Origin: Lachnospiraceae bacterium
GTDB taxonomy: Bacteria > Bacillota > Clostridia > Lachnospirales > Lachnospiraceae
Assembly: GCA_016287095.1 (NCBI GenBank)
Contig: JAEEVK010000001.1
Location: forward strand, 1-64,000
DNA: 64,000 nt
Direction: 5' to 3'
Part shown: piece by piece, positions 56,169 to 64,000 of the stretch
Layout: every line of letters begins with the position of its first letter
How positions within the stretch are numbered: the first letter of the stretch is position 1
Program-made: the position numbers and the translations under genes
Notes under the pieces: generated by a model
Told to the model about the DNA's origin: nothing
What the model saw: the letters and a program-made list of their open reading frames with translations, nothing else
Databases searched by the model: none

Positions 56169-57821
56169 TCAAAATTTTAATTTTTCAGATATTTCCTTGA
56201 ATATTTTATCGTCCGCCTTGATATACACTCTGTCAAAGGTTATCAGTCCGTTCGTCTCCTGCTCGATATCGGCAAATTGTGTATAAATACACCCGCACAG
56301 ACCTCGGCCTATAGCCGGGAGCACCTCTTTCATATACAGCTCCTTAATCGATTCCAGAAATACCTTTCTGTCCTCAAAGTGCTTATAACCGTAACTCTGT
56401 GCATCTCCGCTGTGATCGTCGATCTTTAAGGAATATCCTCCAAACTCCGAAAGGATGATGGGCTTTTCGGCAAACTGGATCTTAAACTGCTTTAAATAAC
56501 AGTGAATACTCTCCACATCCGTTTTTCCGCCTTTAAACCAGCCTGAAGCACTGTCGACAAACCTAGTAGGATCGAGTCCCTTTATCAGTTCATAAATCTG
56601 GGTGCTGCAGAACTGTCCCCAGCCCTCATTAAATATCGTCCAGTAGCATATGCTCGGATGACTGTACAGGCTCTTTACAGTGTTCTGAGCCGCAGCAATA
56701 AAGGATTGTCTGGATACTTTGCTCCTGTGCTTAAATTTATCCGGGAATCTCTTAACTCCGATCATCGGGAATATAACATCACGCAGCTTCGAGAAACGTC
56801 CGTTGTTTACCATATCCTGGAAAACGATCATGCCCAGCTTGTCACACTGGTAGTAAAATTCATCAGCTTCCACCTTCAGATGTTTTCTGATGGTGTTAAA
56901 TCCAAGATTTTTAGCTGTAACTATATCTAGCTTATAATCATCGGGTCTCTCGGGAGTATAAAGGCCGTCTTTCCAATAACCCTGATGCAGGACTCCGTGG
57001 AAGAAAAGCGGCTCACCGTTGAGGCAAAGCCTCTTCATACCGTATGATTCCTTTATTTCCAGAGTCCTCAGAGCAAAATAAGAATCAACCTTATCATTAC
57101 CGACCAGTACGCTAAAATAATACAGATGCGGCTCATCAGGACTCCACAGCTTCTTTATCATGGGAGTGAGCCTTATTTTCCCGTCGTAAAAACGGTAGCT
57201 CTTTCCTTCAAATAAAACCTTTCCTTCATCCACGCCTTCCATTTCCACATCGGCATATTCCAGCGTGGGAGTTATCTTTAATCCCTTTATGTAATATTCC
57301 GGTACTGCCTCCAGCCACACTGTCTGCCAGATACCCGAAACCGGTGAATACCATATCTCCTTAGGTTTATCTGATTGTTTTCCGTAAGGGATATTCTTGT
57401 CCATATCATCCATTACCTTGATGATAAGTTCATTATCGTCCTTCAAAAAAGGAGTAATATCCACAGTCAAAGGTCCGTCAACCGCAGTACAGCATTCTAT
57501 AACAAATGCACCGTTGATAAATATCTCCGCTTTCTGATCTATCCCGCCGCAATGAAGCAGTACTCTTCTCCATCTCATCCGCAAAGGAGCATCAAAAAAC
57601 TTCCTGTAAAACAGCCTGCTTCCCTTCTTAAAATGTCTTTCGACACCGGAAAGCTTTGATTCCACAGGATATGGTACCATGATTCTCATGCTGAACTTTT
57701 TGGGAATGTAATCGTAATTACTTACTTCAAAATCCCATTCCCCGTTAAGATTCAGGAAACTGTCCCTCTTCATCTGCGGTCTGGGATATACATTCCATGG
57801 GATAGTCTTATCAATCTCCAT
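56169..57821 (-). CDS. glycoside hydrolase family 2 protein
   Basis: 550 residues, cytoplasmic. Jelly-roll sugar-binding domain (about 10-175: LNLNGEWDFEV, FYRKFF, GGIDQKAEIFING), a short immunoglobulin-like domain and a TIM barrel (NTIRKHLKVEADEFYYQCDKLG). Acid/base E399 in WTIFNEGWGQF and nucleophile E459 in LSEFGGYS are present. It is shorter than LacZ and nearer to the smaller GH2 enzymes; the specificity (galactosidase, mannosidase or arabinosidase) is open. It starts 4 bases after the AI-2E family gene. Confidence 0.87.
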   Translation of the reverse strand: MEIDKTIPWNVYPRPQMKRDSFLNLNGEWDFEVSNYDYIPKKFSMRIMVPYPVESKLSGVERHFKKGSRLFYRKFFDAPLRMRWRRVLLHCGGIDQKAEIFINGAFVIECCTAVDGPLTVDITPFLKDDNELIIKVMDDMDKNIPYGKQSDKPKEIWYSPVSGIWQTVWLEAVPEYYIKGLKITPTLEYADVEMEGVDEGKVLFEGKSYRFYDGKIRLTPMIKKLWSPDEPHLYYFSVLVGNDKVDSYFALRTLEIKESYGMKRLCLNGEPLFFHGVLHQGYWKDGLYTPERPDDYKLDIVTAKNLGFNTIRKHLKVEADEFYYQCDKLGMIVFQDMVNNGRFSKLRDVIFPMIGVKRFPDKFKHRSKVSRQSFIAAAQNTVKSLYSHPSICYWTIFNEGWGQFCSTQIYELIKGLDPTRFVDSASGWFKGGKTDVESIHCYLKQFKIQFAEKPIILSEFGGYSLKIDDHSGDAQSYGYKHFEDRKVFLESIKELYMKEVLPAIGRGLCGCIYTQFADIEQETNGLITFDRVYIKADDKIFKEISEKLKF

Positions 57822-57824
57822 AAA

Positions 57825-59180
57825 TCATTGGACCTCAATGTGTTTATTGCTAAGTTTCTTCTCAACTGCCTTATTTACAAGATAAACTATTACCGCGGTA
57901 AAAGGTACTCCAAGGAACATACCGGCAAATCCGAAATATGCACCTCCGACAGTAATACCGAAAATAACCCAGATAGGTCTGACTCCGGTAGAGTCACCGA
58001 GGATCATAGGTCCGAGTATCCAGCCGTCAAACTGCTGTACTGCAAGTATAATGCCCGCAAAAATGAGAGCGTCCACAGGCTCTATACAGAGATAAAGCAG
58101 AACACCGGGTATAGCTCCGATAAACGGTCCGAAGAAAGGTATCATGTTGGTAACACCTACTATAACCGCTACCAGCAGGCTGTATTTCAACTGGAAAACA
58201 GTCAGGATAAAGAATGTAAGGATTCCGATAATAAGGGAATCTATAGACTTACCGATGATAAATCCGGTAAATATCTGAAAACTTTCCTTGGCATTTTCAA
58301 TAACCTTCTCTGCCTTTTCGGGCTTAAGCAAAGCATATATAAGTTTGGTAGCTGCTGCTGCGATACGGCGCTTATCACATACCATATATATTGAGATAGC
58401 TACAGCAAGAAGGATATTTATAACTAACTGTACTATAGAATATGATGTACTGAAAATCTTAGGCAGTGATACCTTCAGGATATCTCCTATATTGGACAGG
58501 ATAGCAGGAAGGTTTTCCTTTGCGGTATCAATAATATTTGAGAAATCAATATCGGGAAATTGTTCATCCAGAGCATTAAGATTGTTCATGATCGAGCCGT
58601 ATACCGACTTTGATTTTCCTATAAGCTCCTTGATACTGTCTGCCATCTCGGGTACCAGTTTGATCATTGCCAGTACTATAAGTCCGAGGAATACGATATA
58701 GGTAAGCAATATTGCAAGACCTGCACGCACCTTGGGTTTCTTGATCTTAAAGCATTTTTCGAACAAAGCCTCATCCAGGAAATTAACAATGGGCGTAAGC
58801 ACAAAGGCTATGATACCGCCGATGATAAACGGTGACAATACATGGATAAAACGCTTAACACCCTCCATAACGGGAGTAATGTTTGCTATCATAATAGCAA
58901 TTATTACTATTGCAAGCACTGCGGTAAAGGCATACACCGTGATAGTAAAATACTTATCGTTAGGCACAAACTTGGCATGTCTTTTACCGTCGACTGTTTC
59001 ATTTGAATCTTCTGTAGTAGCTGAACCGGTTTTATCTGCAGTACTTTCATCAATGCTGACTTTAAGATGCTTTTCCGGATCTTTTTCTTTAAAGAATTTA
59101 ACAACTATCGGTTCGCGGTGTCCCTTCTCAACACCCTGCTGCTTCTTCTTTTTCTTTTTAGAAAACGGATTCAAACTCAT
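57825..59180 (-). CDS. AI-2E family (PerM/YdbI-type) transporter
   Basis: 451 residues. A very basic N-terminus (NPFSKKKKKKQQG) and an acidic cytoplasmic segment, then about eight membrane helices. Family signature in IPFFGPFIGAIPGVLLYL and VQQFDGWILGPMILGDSTGVRPIWVIFGITVGGAYFG. Members include TqsA and putative Na+(Li+)/H+ antiporters; substrate unknown. It runs into GH2 with a 3-base gap, so they are co-transcribed. Confidence 0.9.
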   Translation of the reverse strand: MSLNPFSKKKKKKQQGVEKGHREPIVVKFFKEKDPEKHLKVSIDESTADKTGSATTEDSNETVDGKRHAKFVPNDKYFTITVYAFTAVLAIVIIAIMIANITPVMEGVKRFIHVLSPFIIGGIIAFVLTPIVNFLDEALFEKCFKIKKPKVRAGLAILLTYIVFLGLIVLAMIKLVPEMADSIKELIGKSKSVYGSIMNNLNALDEQFPDIDFSNIIDTAKENLPAILSNIGDILKVSLPKIFSTSYSIVQLVINILLAVAISIYMVCDKRRIAAAATKLIYALLKPEKAEKVIENAKESFQIFTGFIIGKSIDSLIIGILTFFILTVFQLKYSLLVAVIVGVTNMIPFFGPFIGAIPGVLLYLCIEPVDALIFAGIILAVQQFDGWILGPMILGDSTGVRPIWVIFGITVGGAYFGFAGMFLGVPFTAVIVYLVNKAVEKKLSNKHIEVQ

Positions 59181-59207
59181 AGCTACTGTGTGCTCCTTTT
59201 ATTTTTT

Positions 59208-61064
59208 TCATGTAAAATCATCAGGATTGATTCTTGCTATCAATACAACGCTGCCGTAAGGGTAGCCGCTGAAATATACTCCGCCGCCGTTCTTACCTGC
59301 ATGTACTATGGTACCGTAACCATCAGAATCTGCAGGATAATAGCTGTATTCATCATAAGAAATATCATACAGATCCTCTGTCGAGTAGTACATAGCCACA
59401 TGATCTATCTTCATAAATCTGCCGTTATCATAACCACTGCTGGTAAACAGGAGGTCACCTGGCTGCATCTCGGATGTAGGAAGGAGTCCGTAACACAATG
59501 TGTATCCCTTTTCATCCATGTACTGTGCAAGATCGGCTGCTGTAGGTGCGTAATCGCTGTTCTTAAGCTTTATGCCTGCCTTTGCATAGCTCCTCCATGC
59601 CAATGAACTACAGTCGTAGAATCCCTCTTCCATTCTTCTTTCCTGGCTGTAGGTAGCTTTTCCTACCACGTCGCTGGCTGCAAGTGCTGCCTTAACAGGT
59701 ATTTCCTGACCGACATTTACCGTATAGTAATATGTCATATCCTCAATCTCAATGGTAATCTTTGCAAAACCGGTCTTTAAAGTCTTTAACTTGCCCTTCT
59801 TTGAGATAGTGGCTACCTCGGGGTTAGAGCTTGAGTACTTTACTTTCATCCCTGATGGAAGTCCCGATACTGCAAAGCTGAACTTTGTCCCGGGCCATGT
59901 AAGAATGTTGCTGCTTTTAATATTTGCATTGATGATCTCTACATCATCAACAAATGTCATACCGTCTATCCATATGGTAAGTGTAGCCTTTCCGCCGGAC
60001 ATGGGCACGATCTCATCTGCATTGTTAATGGTAACAACATCGGGGTTTGATGAAGTTATCCTGATATCTGAGTTCCATCTGCTGTTTTCAAAGCTGGGAA
60101 CATAGTACTGTCCAACCCAGAGATATTTCTCAAAAGGCATGTACTTCGGCTCATATCCCACTACGGTAAGCTCTGAAGTAAGAATGCTGCCGTCGTTTAC
60201 CATATAAGAAATCTGATATATGGCTGTACCTTCACCGTTTGCGGTAAAGCCTCCCGCATTATCTGACACTATGGGACAGCTCACACCGTCACCGGGCTCA
60301 TGGTAGTAGTTGCTTTCGGGCTCATACCATCTGAGCAGATCCACGGATATGATATCCGAGTTAGTCATCCCGACTTCCTTCTTGCCGCCTAATGCGATAC
60401 AGATGTCTGAAGTCTCAGGACCTGATTCTATAGTATGAAGTATGAAGTTCTTTGAAAACTCAACACCGTTTTTATTCTGGATCACCAGACGTATACGGTA
60501 ATCTCCCTTTCTGCCGGCCTTTATCACGAAATTACCCTTGTTATCCCAGTTAACCTCGGGCATATCATCCCAGACCCATGCCTCATCGTTGTCTACTCTG
60601 TGTATATCACAGCTGTTATATGCCGCATTCTTGATGCCGGATGCCTTTACCTTTATCTCCTGGTGGGAATACAGGGTAGCTTCCGACTCACTCAGCTTCA
60701 TCTTGCTGGCCTTAACCTTAACGGTACATTTTACGCTCATATCAAGATAGTAAGCGGTAATAACGCACTTTCCGGTACCCTGTGCCACTACATCACCCGA
60801 ATAACTGACTGTGCAGACACTCTCGTCAGAACTTGAGAAAACTCCGTAATACCAGAAATCATCGGACTGCTGGATCATCTCCTCACCGTTATAGATGAGG
60901 TTAAGGGTAAACATATTGCCTTCGTAAACAGTATATGAATCCTGCTCAAACCAAAGGTCTGACGCAGCCTTTACTTTTCTGCCTCCCAAAGGTATAAGTA
61001 CTATCAGACTTAAAATCAATATAGTTGCCAAACATAAAGTTATTCTTAATTTTCTGTTCTTCAT
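59208..61064 (-). CDS. secreted Big2-domain protein with C-terminal NlpC/P60-type hydrolase
   Basis: About 618 residues. Signal peptide (KNRKLRITLCLATILILSLIVLIPLGG). Several bacterial Ig-like repeats follow (SDESVCTVSYSGDVVAQGTGKCVITAYY, SSNPDVVTINNADEIVPMSGGKATLTIW, SSNPEVATISKKGKLKTLKTGFAKITIE). The C-terminal 150 residues resemble NlpC/P60: catalytic Cys in GFYDCSSLAWRSYAKAG, PGDLLF, and His in IDHVAMYYS. Likely cell-wall or exopolysaccharide-associated peptidase. The start is uncertain; ATG at 61064 gives a normal signal peptide but a weak ribosome site, and ATG at 61079 is an alternative. Confidence 0.8.
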   Translation of the reverse strand: MKNRKLRITLCLATILILSLIVLIPLGGRKVKAASDLWFEQDSYTVYEGNMFTLNLIYNGEEMIQQSDDFWYYGVFSSSDESVCTVSYSGDVVAQGTGKCVITAYYLDMSVKCTVKVKASKMKLSESEATLYSHQEIKVKASGIKNAAYNSCDIHRVDNDEAWVWDDMPEVNWDNKGNFVIKAGRKGDYRIRLVIQNKNGVEFSKNFILHTIESGPETSDICIALGGKKEVGMTNSDIISVDLLRWYEPESNYYHEPGDGVSCPIVSDNAGGFTANGEGTAIYQISYMVNDGSILTSELTVVGYEPKYMPFEKYLWVGQYYVPSFENSRWNSDIRITSSNPDVVTINNADEIVPMSGGKATLTIWIDGMTFVDDVEIINANIKSSNILTWPGTKFSFAVSGLPSGMKVKYSSSNPEVATISKKGKLKTLKTGFAKITIEIEDMTYYYTVNVGQEIPVKAALAASDVVGKATYSQERRMEEGFYDCSSLAWRSYAKAGIKLKNSDYAPTAADLAQYMDEKGYTLCYGLLPTSEMQPGDLLFTSSGYDNGRFMKIDHVAMYYSTEDLYDISYDEYSYYPADSDGYGTIVHAGKNGGGVYFSGYPYGSVVLIARINPDDFT

Positions 61065-61270
61065 TAAACCGGTCCCCATTCTTGGCCATGCCAAAATATC
61101 ACATATACCATTATAGCACAAATTTCTTTTATGTAAAATAAAATATTAGTAAAATTAATAAGATTTCTTCAACCGGCATCATTTTTCTTGCAAATTCGGA
61201 ATTTATAATATAAAATGAACCTATCAGATGCGGATAACAGCCGCAAAACACTCAAGGAGGTATGTTTATA

Positions 61271-62056
61271 ATGGACATTAAGGGTTTATGGACTATGGTA
61301 TCGGCTAAAGGATTAAATGCTGAGACTTTTGAGCAGGAATGGTTTACAAACGAACAGCTCAACGCTCTGCCCGACGATAATTTCTTAAAGATGCTGGCAA
61401 ACACAATGGTTACGATTGAGGATGACTCCTTAAAGATCTGTAACCCCGTTAACATTCCCGAGGGTACACCTCAGGAAGAAATTGATGAATTCTTAAAGTC
61501 AGGTCATGGCGAGTTGGTTGACGGCAAGCTCATGATGTCTAAGAAGCTGGCAATCAAGTTCGAAGATGGCAAGCTCATGGTAGACAGCGGAGAAAGAGGC
61601 ACCGTATTTGACGAGCCCATCAATCCCTGGAAACCCATCGAAGAACTTGGCAACACCCTCATCATCCTGGATCAGTACCAGATCGTTCGCTCAGGAGAGA
61701 CTCCTTCAGAGGTAAAGAAGACCGTTAAGGTAGAAAAGCAGGTAAGTGCAGAGACCGCTGCAGCAGCCGGCACATACATTGGAAAATATACCAAGTTTGT
61801 AGGCGATCCCGATACAGCAAAGAAGGAAGAACCCTTCAAGCTCGTACTTAACGCTGACGGCACAGGCAAGTCCTTCCGTGATGACCTCGAGATAAAGGTA
61901 CCCGACTGGTCAGTTGAAGGCGGAAGCTTTAAGCTTACAGAGAAGTTCCTCGGTACCATAGATTACACCGGTACTCTTTCAGGCAACTCTCTCACACTCT
62001 ACAACGGAGATCCTTCAAATGCATTAACCTGCACATATGTATACGAGAAGGAATGA
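61271..62056 (+). CDS. unrecognised soluble protein with beta-rich C-terminal domain
   Basis: About 261 residues, no signal peptide or membrane helix, quite acidic. The C-terminal 90 residues (GTYIGKYTKFVGD, FKLVLNADGTGKSFRDDLEIKVPDWSVEGGSFKLTEKFLG, YTGTLSGNSLTLYNGD) look like the small beta-barrel (lipocalin-like) domain common in Lachnospiraceae. The N-terminal half (KGLWTMVSAKGLNAETFEQEW) may be a second, related copy. ATG at 61271 with AAGGAGG 10 bases upstream was preferred to the one at 61262. No function is proposed. Confidence 0.72.
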   Translation: MDIKGLWTMVSAKGLNAETFEQEWFTNEQLNALPDDNFLKMLANTMVTIEDDSLKICNPVNIPEGTPQEEIDEFLKSGHGELVDGKLMMSKKLAIKFEDGKLMVDSGERGTVFDEPINPWKPIEELGNTLIILDQYQIVRSGETPSEVKKTVKVEKQVSAETAAAAGTYIGKYTKFVGDPDTAKKEEPFKLVLNADGTGKSFRDDLEIKVPDWSVEGGSFKLTEKFLGTIDYTGTLSGNSLTLYNGDPSNALTCTYVYEKE

Positions 62057-62109
62057 TATTTAATCGGACTTGATTACGATTTACTAAATAATCATATTTT
62101 AGAATTAAG

Positions 62110-62143
62110 CATAGCCTCGATAATATTGGGGCTATGTTTTTTT
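62110..62143 (+). terminator. rho-independent terminator
   Basis: CATAGCC and GGCTATG (62110-62116 with 62130-62136), then TTTTTTT. It ends the 61271 gene. Confidence 0.85.
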
Positions 62144-62198
62144 ATATCTTGACTTATACCGGCATAAAATATATAATTTAGTTATAGAATATCCTTTC

Positions 62199-62219
62199 AT
62201 TCCGAGCATAGCGAGGAAT
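62199..62219. repeat. dispersed palindrome ATTCC...GGAAT
   Basis: ATTCCGAGCATAGCGAGGAAT is an imperfect palindrome in the leader of the GT2 gene. A similar element, TCATTCCGAGC-GCGAGGAATC, is known from memory in many bacterial genomes. It can fold as a short hairpin. Confidence 0.55.
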
Positions 62220-62247
62220 CTTAAATATATGATACAGAGGTGGCATT

Positions 62248-63216
62248 ATGGATGATCTCATAAGCATCATTGTTCCGGTATATAATGTACAAAAATACTT
62301 AAGGACCTGCCTGGACTCCATCAGAAAACAAACATACACAAACATAGAAGTAATCCTTGTCGATGACGGTTCAACTGACGGCTCTCAGAAAACCTGTGAC
62401 GAGTATACGCACATAGACGAGCGCTTCATCTGTATCCATAAGAAAAACGGCGGACTCTCCGATGCCAGAAACGAAGGCATCAAGCTCGCCAGCGGCAGAT
62501 ACGGTATGCTTGTTGACTCGGATGACTATATCCACCGTGACAGTGTAAAGATACTTTACCAGAACATCATTAACTCCGAGGCTGACCTGGCCATCGGCAA
62601 CTACCGTCGTGTAAAGTTTGAAGAAAAGGTTGAACTCGAGAACAATCCCGACAACAAACCTGTGGAATATACCACAGAAGAAGCATTAAAAGAGCTTTGC
62701 GAGTTAGAATACAACTACTTTACAGCCAATCATATCCAGCAGTTTACCTCTGCATGGAACAAGCTTTACAGGATGGATATATTAAAAAAGATACCCTTCC
62801 CCGTAGGAAAGGTATTCGAGGACGTAGCTACTGCCCACGCATTTATACATGCATGTAAAAAGGTTGTTTATACCGATGCGATCCTCTACTTCTATCTCAT
62901 AAGAGAAGGAAGCATCTCCAGAGTCGCTGTTAAAAACACCGATATGATCTCTGCTTTTGAAAACCGTATAGAGTATTTCCAGGCAAACGGACTCGATCAG
63001 TTCCTGCCGAACACCTATCAGACATACCTTACAGTCCTTATGAGGACCTACACACACCTGATAGAGACTCCTGAGTCCCCGAGGATCAAGAAAGAGATCG
63101 TAGAAAAAGCCAAGGTAATATATAAGACACACAAGGATATACTTAAAGACAACAGCAAGCTGAAGCATGAAGTAATGCTCTTTACCAGCTTCCCGGCACT
63201 GTATAAGAAATCATAA
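62248..63216 (+). CDS. glycosyltransferase family 2
   Basis: 322 residues. GT-A fold: ISIIVPVYNVQKYLRTCLDSIRKQTYTNIEVILVDDGSTDGS at the N-terminus, NGGLSDARNEGIKLASG, and the DxD-type VDSDDYIH near residue 90. The rest contains FTSAWNKLYR and the EDVATAHAF segment. This resembles EpsH/CpsI-like polysaccharide transferases; the donor sugar is not determinable. Possibly exopolysaccharide or wall-glycan synthesis, alone in its unit here. Confidence 0.92.
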   Translation: MDDLISIIVPVYNVQKYLRTCLDSIRKQTYTNIEVILVDDGSTDGSQKTCDEYTHIDERFICIHKKNGGLSDARNEGIKLASGRYGMLVDSDDYIHRDSVKILYQNIINSEADLAIGNYRRVKFEEKVELENNPDNKPVEYTTEEALKELCELEYNYFTANHIQQFTSAWNKLYRMDILKKIPFPVGKVFEDVATAHAFIHACKKVVYTDAILYFYLIREGSISRVAVKNTDMISAFENRIEYFQANGLDQFLPNTYQTYLTVLMRTYTHLIETPESPRIKKEIVEKAKVIYKTHKDILKDNSKLKHEVMLFTSFPALYKKS

Positions 63217-63246
63217 TTCGTATACTCAAACACTATTAAAAAACTA

Positions 63247-63328
63247 AAAGATCCTTCAGCTCCCCTCAGGATAACAATATTTTGATATCAACAAAAAATT
63301 GTCATCCTGAACGAAGTGAAGGATTTTA
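63247..63328. repeat. inverted repeat of the CATCCTGA..GAAGGAT type
   Basis: AAGATCCTTCAG...CTCAGGATAACAAT faces ATTGTCATCCTGAACGAAGTGAAGGATTTT, two diverged inverted copies about 82 bp overall. Such CATCCTGAnCGAAGnGAAGGAT units are widespread as short palindromic repeats. It lies between convergent GT2 and GH43 genes and can form a long hairpin, so it may act as a terminator. Confidence 0.65.
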
Positions 63329-63364
63329 TTTTTTTCAATTATGTTTTAGTCTATCTTTTGTTGC

Positions 63365-64000
63365 TCAGTTCTCAAACTTCCAGTCGATGATCTCGTATCC
63401 TTCACCGCTGAATGTAAAGTAAACATCCTGAAGTCCGGTAATAGGAGCATCAAATACTGCCTTGCAGACTGTGGTATCGTTACCGTCCGGCTCAACAGCG
63501 ATATAACCGGCTACTGTACCGTTAGCATACTTTGTAGTTACGCGGATAGCACCATTGTTGCCATTGGTCTTTACGGTTGCAACTACTGACTTAGCACCTT
63601 TGTCACCAAAATCAACACCCTGGAGCTTTACAAAGTCACCGTCATTGATAGCGGTAAGTAACAGATTGCCGCAGCCATACTGCTTGCTGATCTCATCGGC
63701 GGGAGCTGTATCAACGCCGCCCATAACAGCAAATGTAGCACCGTTTATGGTCTCGTAAGGATTAAGAGTACCAACCTGCTTTCTTCCATCCTTGGTCATC
63801 TTGATGTCGCCGATAGTACCGTCCTCACCCATTGTAAACTCATCAATGCTTGTAGAACGATATCCGTGAAGGATGCCCTGCTCTTTCTCAAGCATTCTTG
63901 TATGGTAGGTGATATACCACTGATCCTTAAACTTAAAGATCGCATGGTGGTTATTTCCGCCCACACCCCAGTAATATCCGGGATTTCTGAGGACTCTCTC
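63365..64000 (-). CDS. GH43-CBM6 family enzyme, C-terminal part (cut by window edge)
   Basis: The frame is open to the window edge; 211 residues are visible. The first part (VGGNNHHAIFKFKDQWYITYHTR) is the end of a GH43 beta-propeller, including the conserved WYITYHTR strand. The second part (about 70-199: NPYETINGATFAVMGGVD...YTF-like SGEGYEIIDWKFEN) is a CBM6-type beta-sandwich. Family enzymes are xylosidases, arabinofuranosidases or arabinanases. The 5' part and the signal peptide are outside the window. Confidence 0.85.
   Translation of the reverse strand, partial: ERVLRNPGYYWGVGGNNHHAIFKFKDQWYITYHTRMLEKEQGILHGYRSTSIDEFTMGEDGTIGDIKMTKDGRKQVGTLNPYETINGATFAVMGGVDTAPADEISKQYGCGNLLLTAINDGDFVKLQGVDFGDKGAKSVVATVKTNGNNGAIRVTTKYANGTVAGYIAVEPDGNDTTVCKAVFDAPITGLQDVYFTFSGEGYEIIDWKFEN

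Noticed and set aside
1..64000. CRISPR arrays, tRNA or rRNA genes and complete insertion sequences
   Set aside because: No regularly spaced repeats, cloverleaf-type sequences or transposase frames were noticed on either strand.

Overview
The window looks like a chromosomal segment of an anaerobic Firmicute of the Lachnospiraceae type (Butyrivibrio/Pseudobutyrivibrio-like). This placement is inferred from gene content and was not searched: short-form HisG with HisZ, a formate-THF ligase/cyclodeaminase folate cluster, a TmcAL gene, ZapA, an ECF vitamin transporter, hemicellulose enzymes (GH127, CE2, GH2, GH43), strong AGGAGG ribosome sites and AT-rich intergenic DNA. No tRNA, rRNA, CRISPR array, prophage or complete insertion sequence was seen. 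Almost all of the window is ordinary dense coding sequence.

Layout. 0-2.4 kb: a GH127 arabinofuranosidase and a small zinc-ribbon protein. 2.4-9.9 kb: histidine biosynthesis on the minus strand (hisZ-hisG-hisD-hisB, then hisA-hisIE) with an oppositely oriented tmcAL inside it; hisC, hisH and hisF are not here. 9.9-18.3 kb: a cyclic-nucleotide-domain/NhaC fusion, a 53-residue membrane peptide, NADP isocitrate dehydrogenase, a C39-like protein, a hybrid histidine kinase and aconitase. 18.3-27.3 kb: a DUF5662 protein with a long repeat tail, then one-carbon folate genes (folD; folC-fhs-fchA-MTHFS) interrupted by a chemoreceptor. 27.3-40.5 kb: rpsT, a CE2 esterase, a cyclophilin, HU, a GGDEF/EAL protein, an RlmI-like methyltransferase, GtrA, Nudix, U32, ZapA, ArgH and an SH3b membrane protein. 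40.6-45.6 kb: argS, then a magnesium pair, mgtE and a divergent CNNM/CorC-type gene, with an overlapping upstream ORF in front of mgtE. 45.6-45.8 kb: a 217-bp highly structured inverted-repeat element.

45.8-54.8 kb is the most interesting block. A cobalamin riboswitch precedes a secreted DUF4430 protein. Next comes a membrane protein that combines an alpha/alpha-toroid domain with a DUF4430 domain, the two folds of animal intrinsic factor and transcobalamin. Then follow EcfT, a fused double EcfA ATPase and, further down, a CbrT-like S component. Read together this is a Gram-positive cobalamin capture and uptake locus.

54.8-64 kb: an amidohydrolase (deaminase type), a GH2 glycosidase, an AI-2E family exporter, a secreted Big2/NlpC-P60 protein, an unrecognised protein, a GT2 glycosyltransferase and the 3' part of a GH43-CBM6 enzyme cut by the window edge. 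Short dispersed palindromic repeats lie near 2.4, 62.2 and 63.3 kb.
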